From Phycisphaerae bacterium (GTDB taxonomy: Bacteria > Planctomycetota > Phycisphaerae > UBA1845 > JAFGLZ01): a stretch of DNA of 55,121 nucleotides. Below are positions 1 to 8,424 of the stretch, piece after piece. Positions within the stretch are counted from its first letter, which is position 1. Every line of letters begins with the position of its first letter. The notes under the pieces were generated by a model. The model was given only the letters and a program-made list of their open reading frames with translations. It was not told the origin of the DNA and did not search any database. The stretch is taken from the NCBI GenBank assembly GCA_016927755.1, contig JAFGLZ010000071.1, positions 1-55,121 of the forward strand. The letters run 5' to 3'. Position numbers and translations under genes: made by a program.

Positions 1-285
1 CCACGCCCCCGCTCCCCCCGCTGTTCGCTCGTCCCCGGTGGTCCCGCCGCCGCCGCCTCGCAAGCTCCTGCCATTCGTCAGGGCTGTTGACAGAGGATTG
101 CCATAGACGGCATGTGACTCGTCTGATAGACTCCCCGTGGGGGCATCTCGCAGGCGGTCCCAAGAGCCCCCTTGCTCTGCTGGCGGGGGATGCTTTCTTC
201 TTCGCCGAAGACACAGAGCAAGGCCAATCCTCTGGTCCGTATGCTCTTCAGGACCTATGCTCGTTGTTTTCCGTTGGGGAACGCG
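1..285. other. Left-edge stretch without a supported gene
   Basis: GC-rich sequence at the window edge. Two frames are open from base 1 (one stops at 88-90, the other at 105-107) and either could be the tail of a gene cut by the edge, but both are proline/alanine-rich and too short to judge. From 110 to 285 I see only the untranslated lead of the next gene. Confidence 0.3.
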
Positions 286-954
286 ATGGCGAAGCTGTCA
301 CAGAGATTCAGAGAACTCATCGATGATCCAAAGGCCACAGAGCGTGACGTGCACTCGTTTCTCAAAGCCTACCCAATGATTATGATACAGCTCTTCAATG
401 TGTCATGGAACTACTACCTTGCCATCCCCGAGTTTGAGCTGGGCACCGACTTCCGGGCTGATTTCCTTGTCCTGAGCGCAGACTCCGGGGCCTGGCACGC
501 CGTATTCGTGGAACTTAAGGGCCCCAATGACCGGATCTATCTCAAGGATGGGTCGCCAAGCAAGAAGCTCCGAGACGCAGAGAAGCAGATCGCAGATTGG
601 CAGAAGTTCTGCCGCGCTCGCACGGATGAAGTCAAACATGGACTAGCCAAGGCACTGAAACCGCGCTGCGTTTCGGCGCAGAATCTGCTGATGGGCCGTG
701 GCGGCTATGCGCATGAAGAGATAGAGCTTCCAGGTTGCTTCTTCCATGAGCAATACAAGATTGTCATCGGGCGTCGGTCATCCTTCGCTGACGAGCCTTC
801 AACCCATGCCCTGGCGCCAGGGTTTGGCTATGGTCCACAGGTCTCAACGTACGATCGGGTTCTTGATTTCCTCGTTGACCATGAGCAGAACAGGTACATT
901 CGTCAACGAGAGGACCTCCTGTGCTGCGACGACAAGCGAAGCCTGCATTCTTGA
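286..954 (+). CDS. Shedu-type (DUF4263) PD-(D/E)XK nuclease domain protein
   Basis: A 222-residue protein made almost entirely of a domain resembling the C-terminal nuclease domain of Shedu (SduA, DUF4263) anti-phage proteins. What I see: a short helical N-terminus, then a nuclease core with Asp59 in FRADF and Glu76-Leu77-Lys78 in HAVFVELKGP, giving the D...ExK signature, and Gln101 in a following helix (DAEKQIADW). Shedu proteins act as single-gene defences, with the nuclease core fused to varied N-terminal sensor domains; this one lacks any large sensor domain. In-frame starts exist at 172 and 241, but the ATG at 286 has GGGGA five bases upstream and begins where the helical region begins. 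The gene stands alone, with no other defence gene nearby in the window. Family assignment is good; a role in phage defence is inferred. Confidence 0.72.
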   Translation: MAKLSQRFRELIDDPKATERDVHSFLKAYPMIMIQLFNVSWNYYLAIPEFELGTDFRADFLVLSADSGAWHAVFVELKGPNDRIYLKDGSPSKKLRDAEKQIADWQKFCRARTDEVKHGLAKALKPRCVSAQNLLMGRGGYAHEEIELPGCFFHEQYKIVIGRRSSFADEPSTHALAPGFGYGPQVSTYDRVLDFLVDHEQNRYIRQREDLLCCDDKRSLHS

Positions 955-1157
955 GCCTGAACGCGGCTCGTAGCAAGCGCATGGAGGCAGGACATACGGG
1001 CAACAGCAGCTCTTCTAGCACCCTAGAACACCTCCTGTCGAATCGCCGATGTGACCATGCCCGACATACAAGATGCGTGCCTTATCAGCGTCTGTGCTTC
1101 GTGTCTCCCGACATGTCGATCCCACAATCCACCTCGCTGATGCCAGGCACGGGCATC

Positions 1158-4100
1158 TCAGTTCCGAGATGCTTGCGCCTCACTCGGTAGTTCCGGCATG
1201 CCACTAAGGACCCCACCCGCGCGGAGCGCGACGAACAGCTCACCCGTGTCGGCGTCGAACTCCAGACCGAATGCCGAGGTGGGCAGCGTTGGGTTGTGGA
1301 TCGACGTCCAGGACAATCCCCCGTTCAGACTGGCGAAGACCCTGCCGCCGTACGTGCTCATGAATACGTTTGCCGGGTCGCTCGGGTCGCTTGCCAGCCG
1401 CAGGAAGCCCTCCTCGCGTCCGATGCCGACCGTCACCTCCGGGCCGGGGAACACGCCGGTCGAACGCTCGGCCCAGGTGGCGCCCCCGTCCTCGGAGACG
1501 TACATCCCAATCGGGTAGACGGCGATCCGGACCAGGCCGGGATTGTCGGGCGAGACGTCAATGTCTGAGACAATCGGGACTCGTTCACGAGGAGCCCACT
1601 CCGACACGGGACGATCTGGCACCGGTTCACCATCGCCCGACCAGGCGAAGCCCGAAGCGTTTCGGACCCCCTTGAACACGCCGTAACCCGCCGAACCCAT
1701 CAGCACGTGCCCCGACGGCGTAACGGCCAGGGAGCGGAGGTCGCGAGCCGGCAGACCGTCACTCGCATCGGTCCAAGTCGAGCCGCCATCCGAGGAGACG
1801 AAGGCACCCTCGGCAGCCACGGCGACCAACTCGCCACCGGCCCGCTCTCTGATGGCCGCCACATGGGATGACGCGAATGCGTTGACGTCCGGAGTACCGG
1901 TAGCCGCCGCGAATGAGTAGCCGCCGTCGCTGGTGGTCCAGATTCCGTCGCCGTGGGTACCCACCAGGAGCATGCCGTCGGCTTCGTAGAGACAGAGCGC
2001 CCGCGTCTCTGAGAGCACCGTCGAGAGCGGAGCCCAGCTCTCTCCGTCATCGAAGGACTGATAGACACCCCCGCCGAAAGTCGCTGCCAGAAGCCGCCCG
2101 TCACCGATCCTGGTGACTGCGGTAACACCGAGCTCCGGCAGCCCGGCCGAGCGCTCCTCCCACGTCAACCCGCCGTCACTGCTTCGCTGGACGGCGCCGT
2201 CGCGCCCCGCGTCGCTGACGATGGCCGCATAGAGCACCCGGGCATTGCGACGGTCCACGTAGAGATCGTTCACCCAGCCGAACTCGGCCTCGAAACGGTG
2301 CTGCAGCGCCCAGCTCTCACCGCCGTCCTCGCTCGCCCAAACCGCCGCCGGCCCGCCCGCCCCGGCGTAGAGGACGTTGCCAGTGCCGCCGCCGACAGCC
2401 AGGGCATTGACGTAGCGCGGCAGGTCCGGCAACTCCTCCCACGTGTCGCCCCCGTCAACGCTGACGAACGCGCCCAAGCCGCCGGTGCCCCCAAACACCC
2501 GCCCGTCCGTCGCAAGCAAGACGCGGACGGACGAAAACGTCAGGCCGGCCGGCTTGGCGGAACGGACACCCGTCCCATCGAGACGATAGAAACCGCCCAA
2601 CGTCGTGCCCGCGTAGACGACGTTCGGATCAGCGGGGTCGACCGCCAGGGAGTAGACGTCCGGGCTCTCGATGTCCTCGAGGATGCGGGTCCAGCGCTGC
2701 CCGCCGTTTCGTGTCACCAGGACGCCGCCGGGGTCGGCCTGACGATCCTCCGAGATGAGCCCCGCCCACACCACGTCCGGCCGCTCAGGATGCACGGCCA
2801 ACACGGGAATCGAGTAGGGGCCCTCCTCCAACACCGAAATCCAATGCGCTGCGGCATCGTCGCTGCGCCAGAGTCCGGCCTGATTCGTCCCGACGTAAAG
2901 GCGGTTCGCGTCCGACGGCGCCACCGCCACCGAGTCCAGCAGGACGGCGCCCAGGTCGCTCTGGACGTAAGTCCACTCCTCGGTGCTCCGATCGAAACGA
3001 TGCAGGCCACCGTAGGTATTCACGTAGAGCCGCCCGCCGTTCGAGCGGTCCACCGCGAGGCAGTACGCCTGAAGAAGGAGAACACCCGGAAGCTCCCCGT
3101 TGACTTGCCTCCACTGCCTCCCTCCATTCGTGCTCTTGAGCAGCCCACTGGCGTAGGTGCCCGCGTACATCACTCCCTCCGGAGCGGCCGGCGCAGCGAG
3201 GACATACGAGAACAGGAAGTTCTCGCCGATCACGTCGACGCCGGTGTCCAGGCGTTCCACCGTGCCGAGCTTGGTATCCATCGCGTAGAATCGCCCGTAC
3301 CCGCCAAACAGGAGCGTGCTCTCATCCCGCGCGAAGGTCAGCGCGGTGACGACGTAGTCTTTGGGCGCCGTGACCACCGGCTCCCACGTTGCCCCTCCGT
3401 CGTGAGTAACGTAGAGGTAGATGGCGGCCGCGTCTTCCTTCTGGTCATCTACGCTGCCGGTCCCGGCGTAGAGGGTGTTGGGATCCCGAGGGTCCATCAC
3501 CAGATCGCTGACCGTCAGATCGTCAAGGCCGTTGTTGATCGGCAGCCAAGAGGCGCCGCCGTCAGTGCTCTTGAAAACGCCTTGCCCGATCCCCGCGTCC
3601 ACGAAGCCGGTCGAGACATACACGGTCTGCGGATTCTCCGGATCGACAAGGACGTCGCTCACGTTCACGGGTATCTCGGGGAATCCCGCGTCGATCGGCG
3701 TCCACGTGTCACCGGCGTCCGCGGACTTGTATAGCTGGCCGCTAACTCCCTGGTACGTCCCCGCGTACAGGATGTTCGGATCGGTCGGGTCAACCGCCAG
3801 GGACCAGACGGCGGCGACTTCTCCTTCCATTCCCCGGTTGGACAGTGTCCAGTGCCTCCCCGCGTCGGTCGTCTTGTAGATTCTCCCGCCCGCGCCGCCG
3901 GCATAAAGCACGTCGGCATCGGTGGGGTCCATCACGAGATCCAGGATATAACCCACGTCCATCCCTTCGGACCGAGACTCCCAAGTCTCACCGCCGTCGA
4001 CGCTCCGCAACACGCCGTTGCCTCCGGACGAGGCGATGAACAGCACGCTATCATCGTCCGGGTGAATGACGAGGGCGGGAATGTAGTCGTTCAGCGGGCC

Positions 4101-4298
4101 GTTCAGGCTCCGCCATGTGGCATGCGGAACTCGATCGCTAGGTTCTGATCCACCGCCCGGAGTGCCGGTGGGGGACGGAACACAGGAACATCCTCCCACC
4201 AAGCCGACCACCAATGCCACGGCGACAGTTCTGGAGAGCGTCGCAGTCGTGCGGCTCAGCGCCCTTCCTGCATTGGCATTCTCATGACCTCGGCTCAA
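1158..4298 (-). CDS. Large Asp-box (BNR/sortilin-like) repeat lipoprotein
   Basis: A 1046-residue exported lipoprotein. The start is a TTG at 4298 preceded by AAGGAG with eight bases between. Residues 22-37 form a signal peptide ending in a lipobox (VGGC, Cys37), followed by a Ser/Gly/Pro linker and then a beta-propeller array. I count about 16 Asp-box motifs such as SVDGGETW, STDGGASW, SEDGGESW and SSDGGLTW, often followed by NVLYAGT-type strands, the pattern of VPS10/sortilin-like and photosystem stability factor-like propellers (two or more ten-bladed-like propellers). No sialidase catalytic set (Arg triad, Asp, Tyr/Glu) is obvious, so a binding or scaffold role is likelier than hydrolysis. 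It is the last gene of a minus-strand run behind the ECF sigma gene and could belong to that regulon (inference). Confidence 0.75.
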   Translation of the reverse strand: MSRGHENANAGRALSRTTATLSRTVAVALVVGLVGGCSCVPSPTGTPGGGSEPSDRVPHATWRSLNGPLNDYIPALVIHPDDDSVLFIASSGGNGVLRSVDGGETWESRSEGMDVGYILDLVMDPTDADVLYAGGAGGRIYKTTDAGRHWTLSNRGMEGEVAAVWSLAVDPTDPNILYAGTYQGVSGQLYKSADAGDTWTPIDAGFPEIPVNVSDVLVDPENPQTVYVSTGFVDAGIGQGVFKSTDGGASWLPINNGLDDLTVSDLVMDPRDPNTLYAGTGSVDDQKEDAAAIYLYVTHDGGATWEPVVTAPKDYVVTALTFARDESTLLFGGYGRFYAMDTKLGTVERLDTGVDVIGENFLFSYVLAAPAAPEGVMYAGTYASGLLKSTNGGRQWRQVNGELPGVLLLQAYCLAVDRSNGGRLYVNTYGGLHRFDRSTEEWTYVQSDLGAVLLDSVAVAPSDANRLYVGTNQAGLWRSDDAAAHWISVLEEGPYSIPVLAVHPERPDVVWAGLISEDRQADPGGVLVTRNGGQRWTRILEDIESPDVYSLAVDPADPNVVYAGTTLGGFYRLDGTGVRSAKPAGLTFSSVRVLLATDGRVFGGTGGLGAFVSVDGGDTWEELPDLPRYVNALAVGGGTGNVLYAGAGGPAAVWASEDGGESWALQHRFEAEFGWVNDLYVDRRNARVLYAAIVSDAGRDGAVQRSSDGGLTWEERSAGLPELGVTAVTRIGDGRLLAATFGGGVYQSFDDGESWAPLSTVLSETRALCLYEADGMLLVGTHGDGIWTTSDGGYSFAAATGTPDVNAFASSHVAAIRERAGGELVAVAAEGAFVSSDGGSTWTDASDGLPARDLRSLAVTPSGHVLMGSAGYGVFKGVRNASGFAWSGDGEPVPDRPVSEWAPRERVPIVSDIDVSPDNPGLVRIAVYPIGMYVSEDGGATWAERSTGVFPGPEVTVGIGREEGFLRLASDPSDPANVFMSTYGGRVFASLNGGLSWTSIHNPTLPTSAFGLEFDADTGELFVALRAGGVLSGMPELPSEAQASRN

Positions 4299-4424
4299 CG
4301 GAGTTACTCCTTCGCCAGTTCCGACTTGTCTGGCCTCAGATGCATTTCCCCCATGTCTTCAGAGCGGCGCACATGCGGACGCGCTAACCTTCGAGACACG
4401 CGCCGGCGATGCGCAAGCCGTCGC

Positions 4425-4901
4425 TCACTTCCCGGCCTCACCGCCCGCGTTCTCGGCGATGACCGCCGCCATCTCCTGGATGACGGCATCCCACTCACCG
4501 CCCTCCTCGAGCAGATCCTTGATGGCGAACCGGATGGCATTACGGGCCTGGAGCGGCTTGGTCTTGGCCAACGCGTCTCGCAGCACGTCGATTCCCTTCT
4601 TGGGCGACTTGGTGTTCGTCGACGCCTCCACGATGGTCTGCGCCGCGAGTAGGAGCACCTTCTCTTCGTCCACCATGGTCGCGTGCCACTTGTCGAGGTA
4701 ATCTAGGTGCGCGCTCATCGCGGCCATCAGCGCGAGCGTCTGCTCAGACTCCTCCTGCACGCTCGGCTTGTCGGCGTCCTCCGCCGGCTGTTTGCCGCCT
4801 GCGGCCGCCAACGGCACGGCAACGGCGGCGATGCCCAGTGCGAGGACGGCTAGCGTGACGGATCGCACTCCGATGCGGATTCCACTACTGGTCGACAACA
4901 T
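4425..4901 (-). CDS. Small secreted protein of unknown function
   Basis: A 158-residue protein. The ATG at 4901 has AAGGAG eight bases upstream. Residues 8-34 are a signal peptide or membrane segment (VTLAVLALGIAAVAVPLAAA), followed by an acidic, mostly alpha-helical domain rich in Ala, Glu and Lys with no Cys and no recognisable motif. The 5' end overlaps the 3' end of the upstream candidate anti-sigma gene by 17 bases, so the two are probably cotranscribed with the ECF sigma gene. I do not recognise the family. A role as periplasmic partner of the sigma/anti-sigma system is only suggested by position. Confidence 0.6.
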   Translation of the reverse strand: MLSTSSGIRIGVRSVTLAVLALGIAAVAVPLAAAGGKQPAEDADKPSVQEESEQTLALMAAMSAHLDYLDKWHATMVDEEKVLLLAAQTIVEASTNTKSPKKGIDVLRDALAKTKPLQARNAIRFAIKDLLEEGGEWDAVIQEMAAVIAENAGGEAGK

Positions 4902-5397
4902 CTGCGTATCTCCTTGGGCTTGGGTCCAGACGATAACTCCCGCGCAACGCCAGTTGCACACGGCTCACGCTCGTACGTGCCACCCGATCCAACATCCCGC
5001 TGCGCAGCCCGGCGCGCAGCGGACCCGGACGAGACGATCTCAGGGGCACATGGCCCGCGATATTCGGAACGTCAACGCGCGCGATGATTCGAACTGCGGG
5101 CATGACGCGCACGGTCATGCCCGAGTCGGACCCGCGCTGCACGGTCAGTCCCGCGCCCGCTGGTTGCGGACCCTCTGGGGGCCGGGCCGGGTGACGCAGC
5201 AAGATCGCCAATAGCACGGACGCCGCCAGACCACCGGCCGTCACCGCGGAGGCGACCCACACGCGGCGCGCGGAACGCGTCACTCCCGAGCCCGCGGTAG
5301 TCGGGGTCGGCCCCATGTACCGGAGCGAATCGTAGGCCCGGCGTGCCTTTCCGATTTCTTCGCGAAGGTCTGCCTCCGCGTCGGGCTTATCATTCAT
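4885..5397 (-). CDS. Single-pass membrane protein, candidate anti-sigma factor
   Basis: A 170-residue protein with a short charged cytoplasmic N-terminus (residues 1-45), one membrane helix at about 46-67 (VWVASAVTAGGLAASVLLAIL) and a basic extracytoplasmic part. Its ATG at 5397-5395 shares a base with the TGA stop (5399-5397) of the ECF sigma gene, the arrangement expected for translational coupling of a sigma factor with its inhibitor. There is no HxxxCxxC zinc anti-sigma motif, so it is not a ZAS-type factor and the role rests on position and topology. A GTG at 5400 in the same frame is an alternative start. The C-terminal third is Arg/Ser-rich and shows no domain. Confidence 0.55.
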   Translation of the reverse strand: MNDKPDAEADLREEIGKARRAYDSLRYMGPTPTTAGSGVTRSARRVWVASAVTAGGLAASVLLAILLRHPARPPEGPQPAGAGLTVQRGSDSGMTVRVMPAVRIIARVDVPNIAGHVPLRSSRPGPLRAGLRSGMLDRVARTSVSRVQLALRGSYRLDPSPRRYADVVDQ

Positions 5398-5924
5398 CAC
5401 ATTGGCTCCCTCGCGAGCCGCTCGCGCAGCCGTTCGAGGCCGCGGTGCAGTCGGCTCTTGACCGTGCCAACCGGCAGCTTCAACGTCGCCGCGGTCTCTT
5501 CAGTGCTCAGGTCCTCGAAGAAGCGAAGCACGATCACCTCACGCTGACTTGCGGGAAGATCGGAGACCAGATTCCGAACGATCTCTTCCGCTTCCCGCTG
5601 GGCATTCTGTAGAGCGACGTCCTGAACGACCGCGGCCGTCGATCGGCGTCGAAACATGCGCAAGAGCAGTACCTGACGCCACCGCTTGCGTCGAAGCTCC
5701 CGACAGACGTTGATCGCGACACCGCGAAGCCACGCCCCCATCGGCGCGTCGCTCTGCCACGTGGCCGGCCGCTCGTGCATGCGGAGGAACACCTCCTGCG
5801 TTGCCTCCTCCGCCAGCTCGGCACGGCCCAGCAAGGCCAAGCACAGCCGATAGGTCTTGTCCAGCACGTCGCGAGTGTCGCCGACTGTCAGGCGGCGATC
5901 ATTGAGCGGATTGCTCTTGTTCAC
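5397..5924 (-). CDS. ECF-family RNA polymerase sigma factor
   Basis: A 175-residue sigma-70 family protein of the extracytoplasmic function group. Region 2 lies at about residues 20-90 (EEATQEVFLRMHERPATW, then GAWLRGVAINVCRELRRKRW, the core-binding and -10 recognition helices). Region 4 lies at about 118-172 (LPASQREVIVLRFFEDLSTE, then LPVGTVKSRLHRGLERLR, a helix-turn-helix for -35 recognition). Length and domain order are normal for RpoE-like sigmas. The start is a GTG at 5924 with only a weak ribosome site, so the exact N-terminus is uncertain. The downstream coupled membrane protein is the likely cognate inhibitor. Targets may include the secreted protein and the large lipoprotein downstream. 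Confidence 0.9.
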   Translation of the reverse strand: MNKSNPLNDRRLTVGDTRDVLDKTYRLCLALLGRAELAEEATQEVFLRMHERPATWQSDAPMGAWLRGVAINVCRELRRKRWRQVLLLRMFRRRSTAAVVQDVALQNAQREAEEIVRNLVSDLPASQREVIVLRFFEDLSTEETAATLKLPVGTVKSRLHRGLERLRERLAREPM

Positions 5925-6344
5925 ACCTACAATATGACTCGGAGTGCAGGGCCGGTTCCATCAAATCCCAGAAAACCCGCTGATTTAGCCCACGAGATCC
6001 CGAGCGTCTCAACGGACTGTCGATTCTTGGGCAGTACTCGATACGTTGTGTTGAACCCAAGACGGCCTTACCCCCGGTGCCACCCGCCGCCGCTGTGCTC
6101 GGAATCAGATCTCTTGTCAGAGGGTTTGCGGTGAGGCGGCCGGGCCTCAATACGCAGGCCCGACTGCCTTTCTGACTCCCCCATCTGACTTGATCTCCTC
6201 CCTGACATGGCTCGATTTGCGGAACAGCGCGTGAAGTAGTGGCAGACTAGACTTGTCCGCCTGCGTGACGGTCTCCGAGTTGGCCCACTTCAACGAGCGG
6301 GAGGAATGGGGTGTCTGCGCGTTCACCGAGGGTCCGGCCGGACC
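5925..6344. other. Intergenic stretch upstream of the ECF sigma gene
   Basis: About 420 bases without a credible gene between the sigma start and the end of the SUFU-domain gene. It should contain the sigma operon promoter (reading leftward), but I find no convincing -35/-10 pair. A 7-bp stem CGGGCCT/AGGCCCG with an 8-base loop lies at 6141-6162 without a T-run, so I do not call it a terminator. Confidence 0.4.
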
Positions 6345-7148
6345 TCAGGCAAGGACGCTGTCGCGCTCGAGATCCGTGTACGGAAGCACGTGAACCTCCT
6401 TGAGACGCTTGACGACCTCCTTCCTCCTGCCGGCCTTGCAGGCATCGAGCTCGTCCTCTGTGATCCCGACGCAAAGCAGCAGCCCGCAAGGCCAGTCCCG
6501 AACGGCGAATCGCTTGTACGGGGCGAACAGGAAGCCCGCAATCGTCGAGCCCTCGGGTACTGCCGGTGCGATGTCCATCGTTTCCCACGGCCGCAGAGCA
6601 GCGTCGAGCGTGTACTTCGCCAGCTTGCTGATGATCCCGGGGCCCCAATCGTTCGCCTCGCGATGACAGATCATCAGCTCGTAATTGCCAAGCTCGTTCT
6701 GCTTCTGTCTGTCGTCGCCAATGAGATCGCCCGTGACGTACACCACCCCCTTGATGTGATTCCTGAACTCCAATACGTCCGCCGTGCCCCCAAGGTAGAA
6801 AGGGACGATCGCCGTGAAGACCCCATCTTCCGGCTCCCCCAGGATCCTCGTGAGAGCGTCCTTCCGGTCGTTCCAGAGCTCCTGCCACTCTCGGAAGCCC
6901 GAATCGTCCCCTTCATCCCCTGCGCCTGCCGTGCCTCGTCTCCTCGTGGGAGGCTCGGAATCGCCAACGAACGACTCGCTCGCGAGCTGATACGCCAGCT
7001 TCGCGCCGAACCCAAAGACCAAGACGCTCGGAAGAACGAAGAACCGCGGGTAACCGACGTGGAAGCCGTACCAGAGCAGGGCCACCCCCGCCGCCGCGAT
7101 CGCCGCGCCGATGACTGCGCCCAAGAGTGACGGGACATGAACCCGCAT
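6345..7148 (-). CDS. Membrane-anchored Suppressor-of-fused (SUFU) domain protein
   Basis: A 267-residue protein. The ATG at 7148 has GGAGGG seven bases upstream and opens directly into two hydrophobic helices (residues about 5-28 and 32-55). Upstream in-frame sequence to 7418 is a non-coding repeat, so longer models are wrong. After an Asp/Glu-rich linker, residues about 100-260 match the SUFU fold: a strand around GVVYVTGDLIG, ELMICHREANDWGPGIISKL, a DxAxxxxxGxT-like hairpin, FLFAPYKRFA, then LLLCVGITEDELDACKAGRR. Bacterial SUFU proteins are often soluble and near polymorphic-toxin immunity loci. The two added membrane helices are unusual. There is no toxin gene beside it, and its function is unknown. 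Confidence 0.72.
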   Translation of the reverse strand: MRVHVPSLLGAVIGAAIAAAGVALLWYGFHVGYPRFFVLPSVLVFGFGAKLAYQLASESFVGDSEPPTRRRGTAGAGDEGDDSGFREWQELWNDRKDALTRILGEPEDGVFTAIVPFYLGGTADVLEFRNHIKGVVYVTGDLIGDDRQKQNELGNYELMICHREANDWGPGIISKLAKYTLDAALRPWETMDIAPAVPEGSTIAGFLFAPYKRFAVRDWPCGLLLCVGITEDELDACKAGRRKEVVKRLKEVHVLPYTDLERDSVLA

Positions 7149-7228
7149 CGCCAATCCCTCCATCCAACCCGCCGCAGTGTAACCCAATCCGGCCTTGAAA
7201 GCGTCCTGCTCGTGGGTATGATTCCCAC

Positions 7229-7437
7229 AGGTTGCCTGGGAGAGGTCGCCGGCTATCGTGACTCCCCAAACTGCCTGCAAGACTGTCTGAACAGATCGCA
7301 AAGAACGGGTGGCCCATCGCTTCAGCGGTGGGGGACGCGAATTCGGGCGGGGATCGTGTCCCCGATGGCTGAAGCCATGAACCATGCATCGAAGGTTTTC
7401 GAGAAGCAAACTGTTCATTCATTGTTGCGGGCCGCTT
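7229..7437 (+). repeat. Dispersed repeat copy R1 (about 205 bp)
   Basis: This segment matches 11702-11897 in the same orientation. The best block (7268-7437 versus 11727-11897) is about 85-90% identical by eye and ends in the shared text ACTGTTCATTCATTGTTGCG then GGCCGCTT. It includes the hairpin-forming core GCTTCAGCG with GC-rich flanks. A diverged third copy of the core is at about 15280-15420. It codes for nothing credible and sits exactly between genes. Confidence 0.8.
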
Positions 7438-7656
7438 AGACCGGGCCAGAAGCGTTACGACGCCGGTGGGAATAAGCACGATAGAGGGCCAGCAGGAATC
7501 ACAAAGCACCCCCCGACATCCTCGCCCTCGGCCCCGGCGCCTCGCCGCCACTCAAGGCGGCGATTGACACAGACCCTTCAACCCGCACGGCGTGGAGCAC
7601 GTGTGGGTGGCGAAATACGCATGCTGAAAGCGACTGAGACGAAAGGAGACTTGCCC

Positions 7657-8424
7657 ATGAAATCCTACCCGACCCGTCAGTTACGGCCCGACGCGTGGTG
7701 GCCAGCCGTGTCGCTGGTCATCGCAAGCACGGCGATATGGGTTGCACCGGCCGGCGCCGAGGACTCGCCGGTGCCGCCGAAGGCCTTCATCGACGGCACG
7801 GGACCGGGATGGCGGGCGTTGACTGAGAAGGACTTCACCAACGTCAACTGCGCGCAGGACACGTGGACGTGGAAAGGCCAAGTCCTCTACTGCACCGGCA
7901 AGCCGATCGGGGTGCTCCGCACGAAGAAGAAGTTCACCAACTTCGAGCTCTCCTGCCAGTGGTGCCACCGTCAGTCAGGCGGCAATTCCGGCGTCTTCGT
8001 ATGGGCCACGGACGACTCGATCGAGAAACTCGCCAAGGAGGGCAAGCCCGGTCTGCCGCATGGCATCGAGGTCCAGGTGCTCGACTTGGGCTACGCCGAG
8101 CAGTACCTGAAGAAGCACAAGAAGCCCGCCGACTGGTTCACGACGCACGGCGACGTCTTCCCCGTGGGCCGTTCCCAGATGAAGCCGTTCCCGCCCGTCT
8201 CGGCCAACGGCAGCCGCAGTTTCCCCTCGAAGAATCTCAGCAAGGGCGTGAACCAGTGGAACCACTACTACGTGCGCTGCATCAACGGCGAAGTCCGCTT
8301 GTGGGTCAACGGGGAGGAGGTCTCCGGCGGTTCCGACTGCGATCCTCGAACCGGCTACCTCTGCCTCGAGTCCGAAGGGGCGCCCGTCGAATTCAAGGAG
8401 TTGCGGATCCGCGAGCTTCCCTAG
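7657..8424 (+). CDS. Secreted DUF1080 (3-keto-disaccharide hydrolase-like) protein
   Basis: A 255-residue protein. ATG 7657 is preceded by AAAGGAG with eight bases between. The signal peptide covers about residues 13-36, ending near PAGAED. The rest is one DUF1080 domain, a concanavalin-like jelly roll known as 3-keto-disaccharide hydrolase: GWRALTEKDF, LYCTGKPIGVLRTKKKFTNF, the conserved SGGNSGVFV segment, GIEVQVLDLG, NQWNHYYVRC and VNGEEV, ending ELRIREL. Planctomycetes carry many such proteins, which act outside the cytoplasm on 3-keto sugars or bind glycans. Its last 32 bases overlap the convergent membrane-protein gene. It begins just after repeat R1. Confidence 0.85.
   Translation: MKSYPTRQLRPDAWWPAVSLVIASTAIWVAPAGAEDSPVPPKAFIDGTGPGWRALTEKDFTNVNCAQDTWTWKGQVLYCTGKPIGVLRTKKKFTNFELSCQWCHRQSGGNSGVFVWATDDSIEKLAKEGKPGLPHGIEVQVLDLGYAEQYLKKHKKPADWFTTHGDVFPVGRSQMKPFPPVSANGSRSFPSKNLSKGVNQWNHYYVRCINGEVRLWVNGEEVSGGSDCDPRTGYLCLESEGAPVEFKELRIRELP

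Noticed and set aside
2298..3734. 478-residue frame on the plus strand
   Set aside because: It is opposite the Asp-box lipoprotein gene, has no ribosome site and no motif, and is explained by high GC.
6141..6162. Hairpin CGGGCCT/AGGCCCG as a terminator
   Set aside because: No T-run follows on either strand and it is 180 bases from the nearest gene end.
7149..7418. N-terminal extension of the SUFU-domain protein
   Set aside because: The extra 90 residues are encoded by dispersed repeat R1, also present at 11702-11897 outside any gene; the ATG at 7148 has a strong ribosome site.
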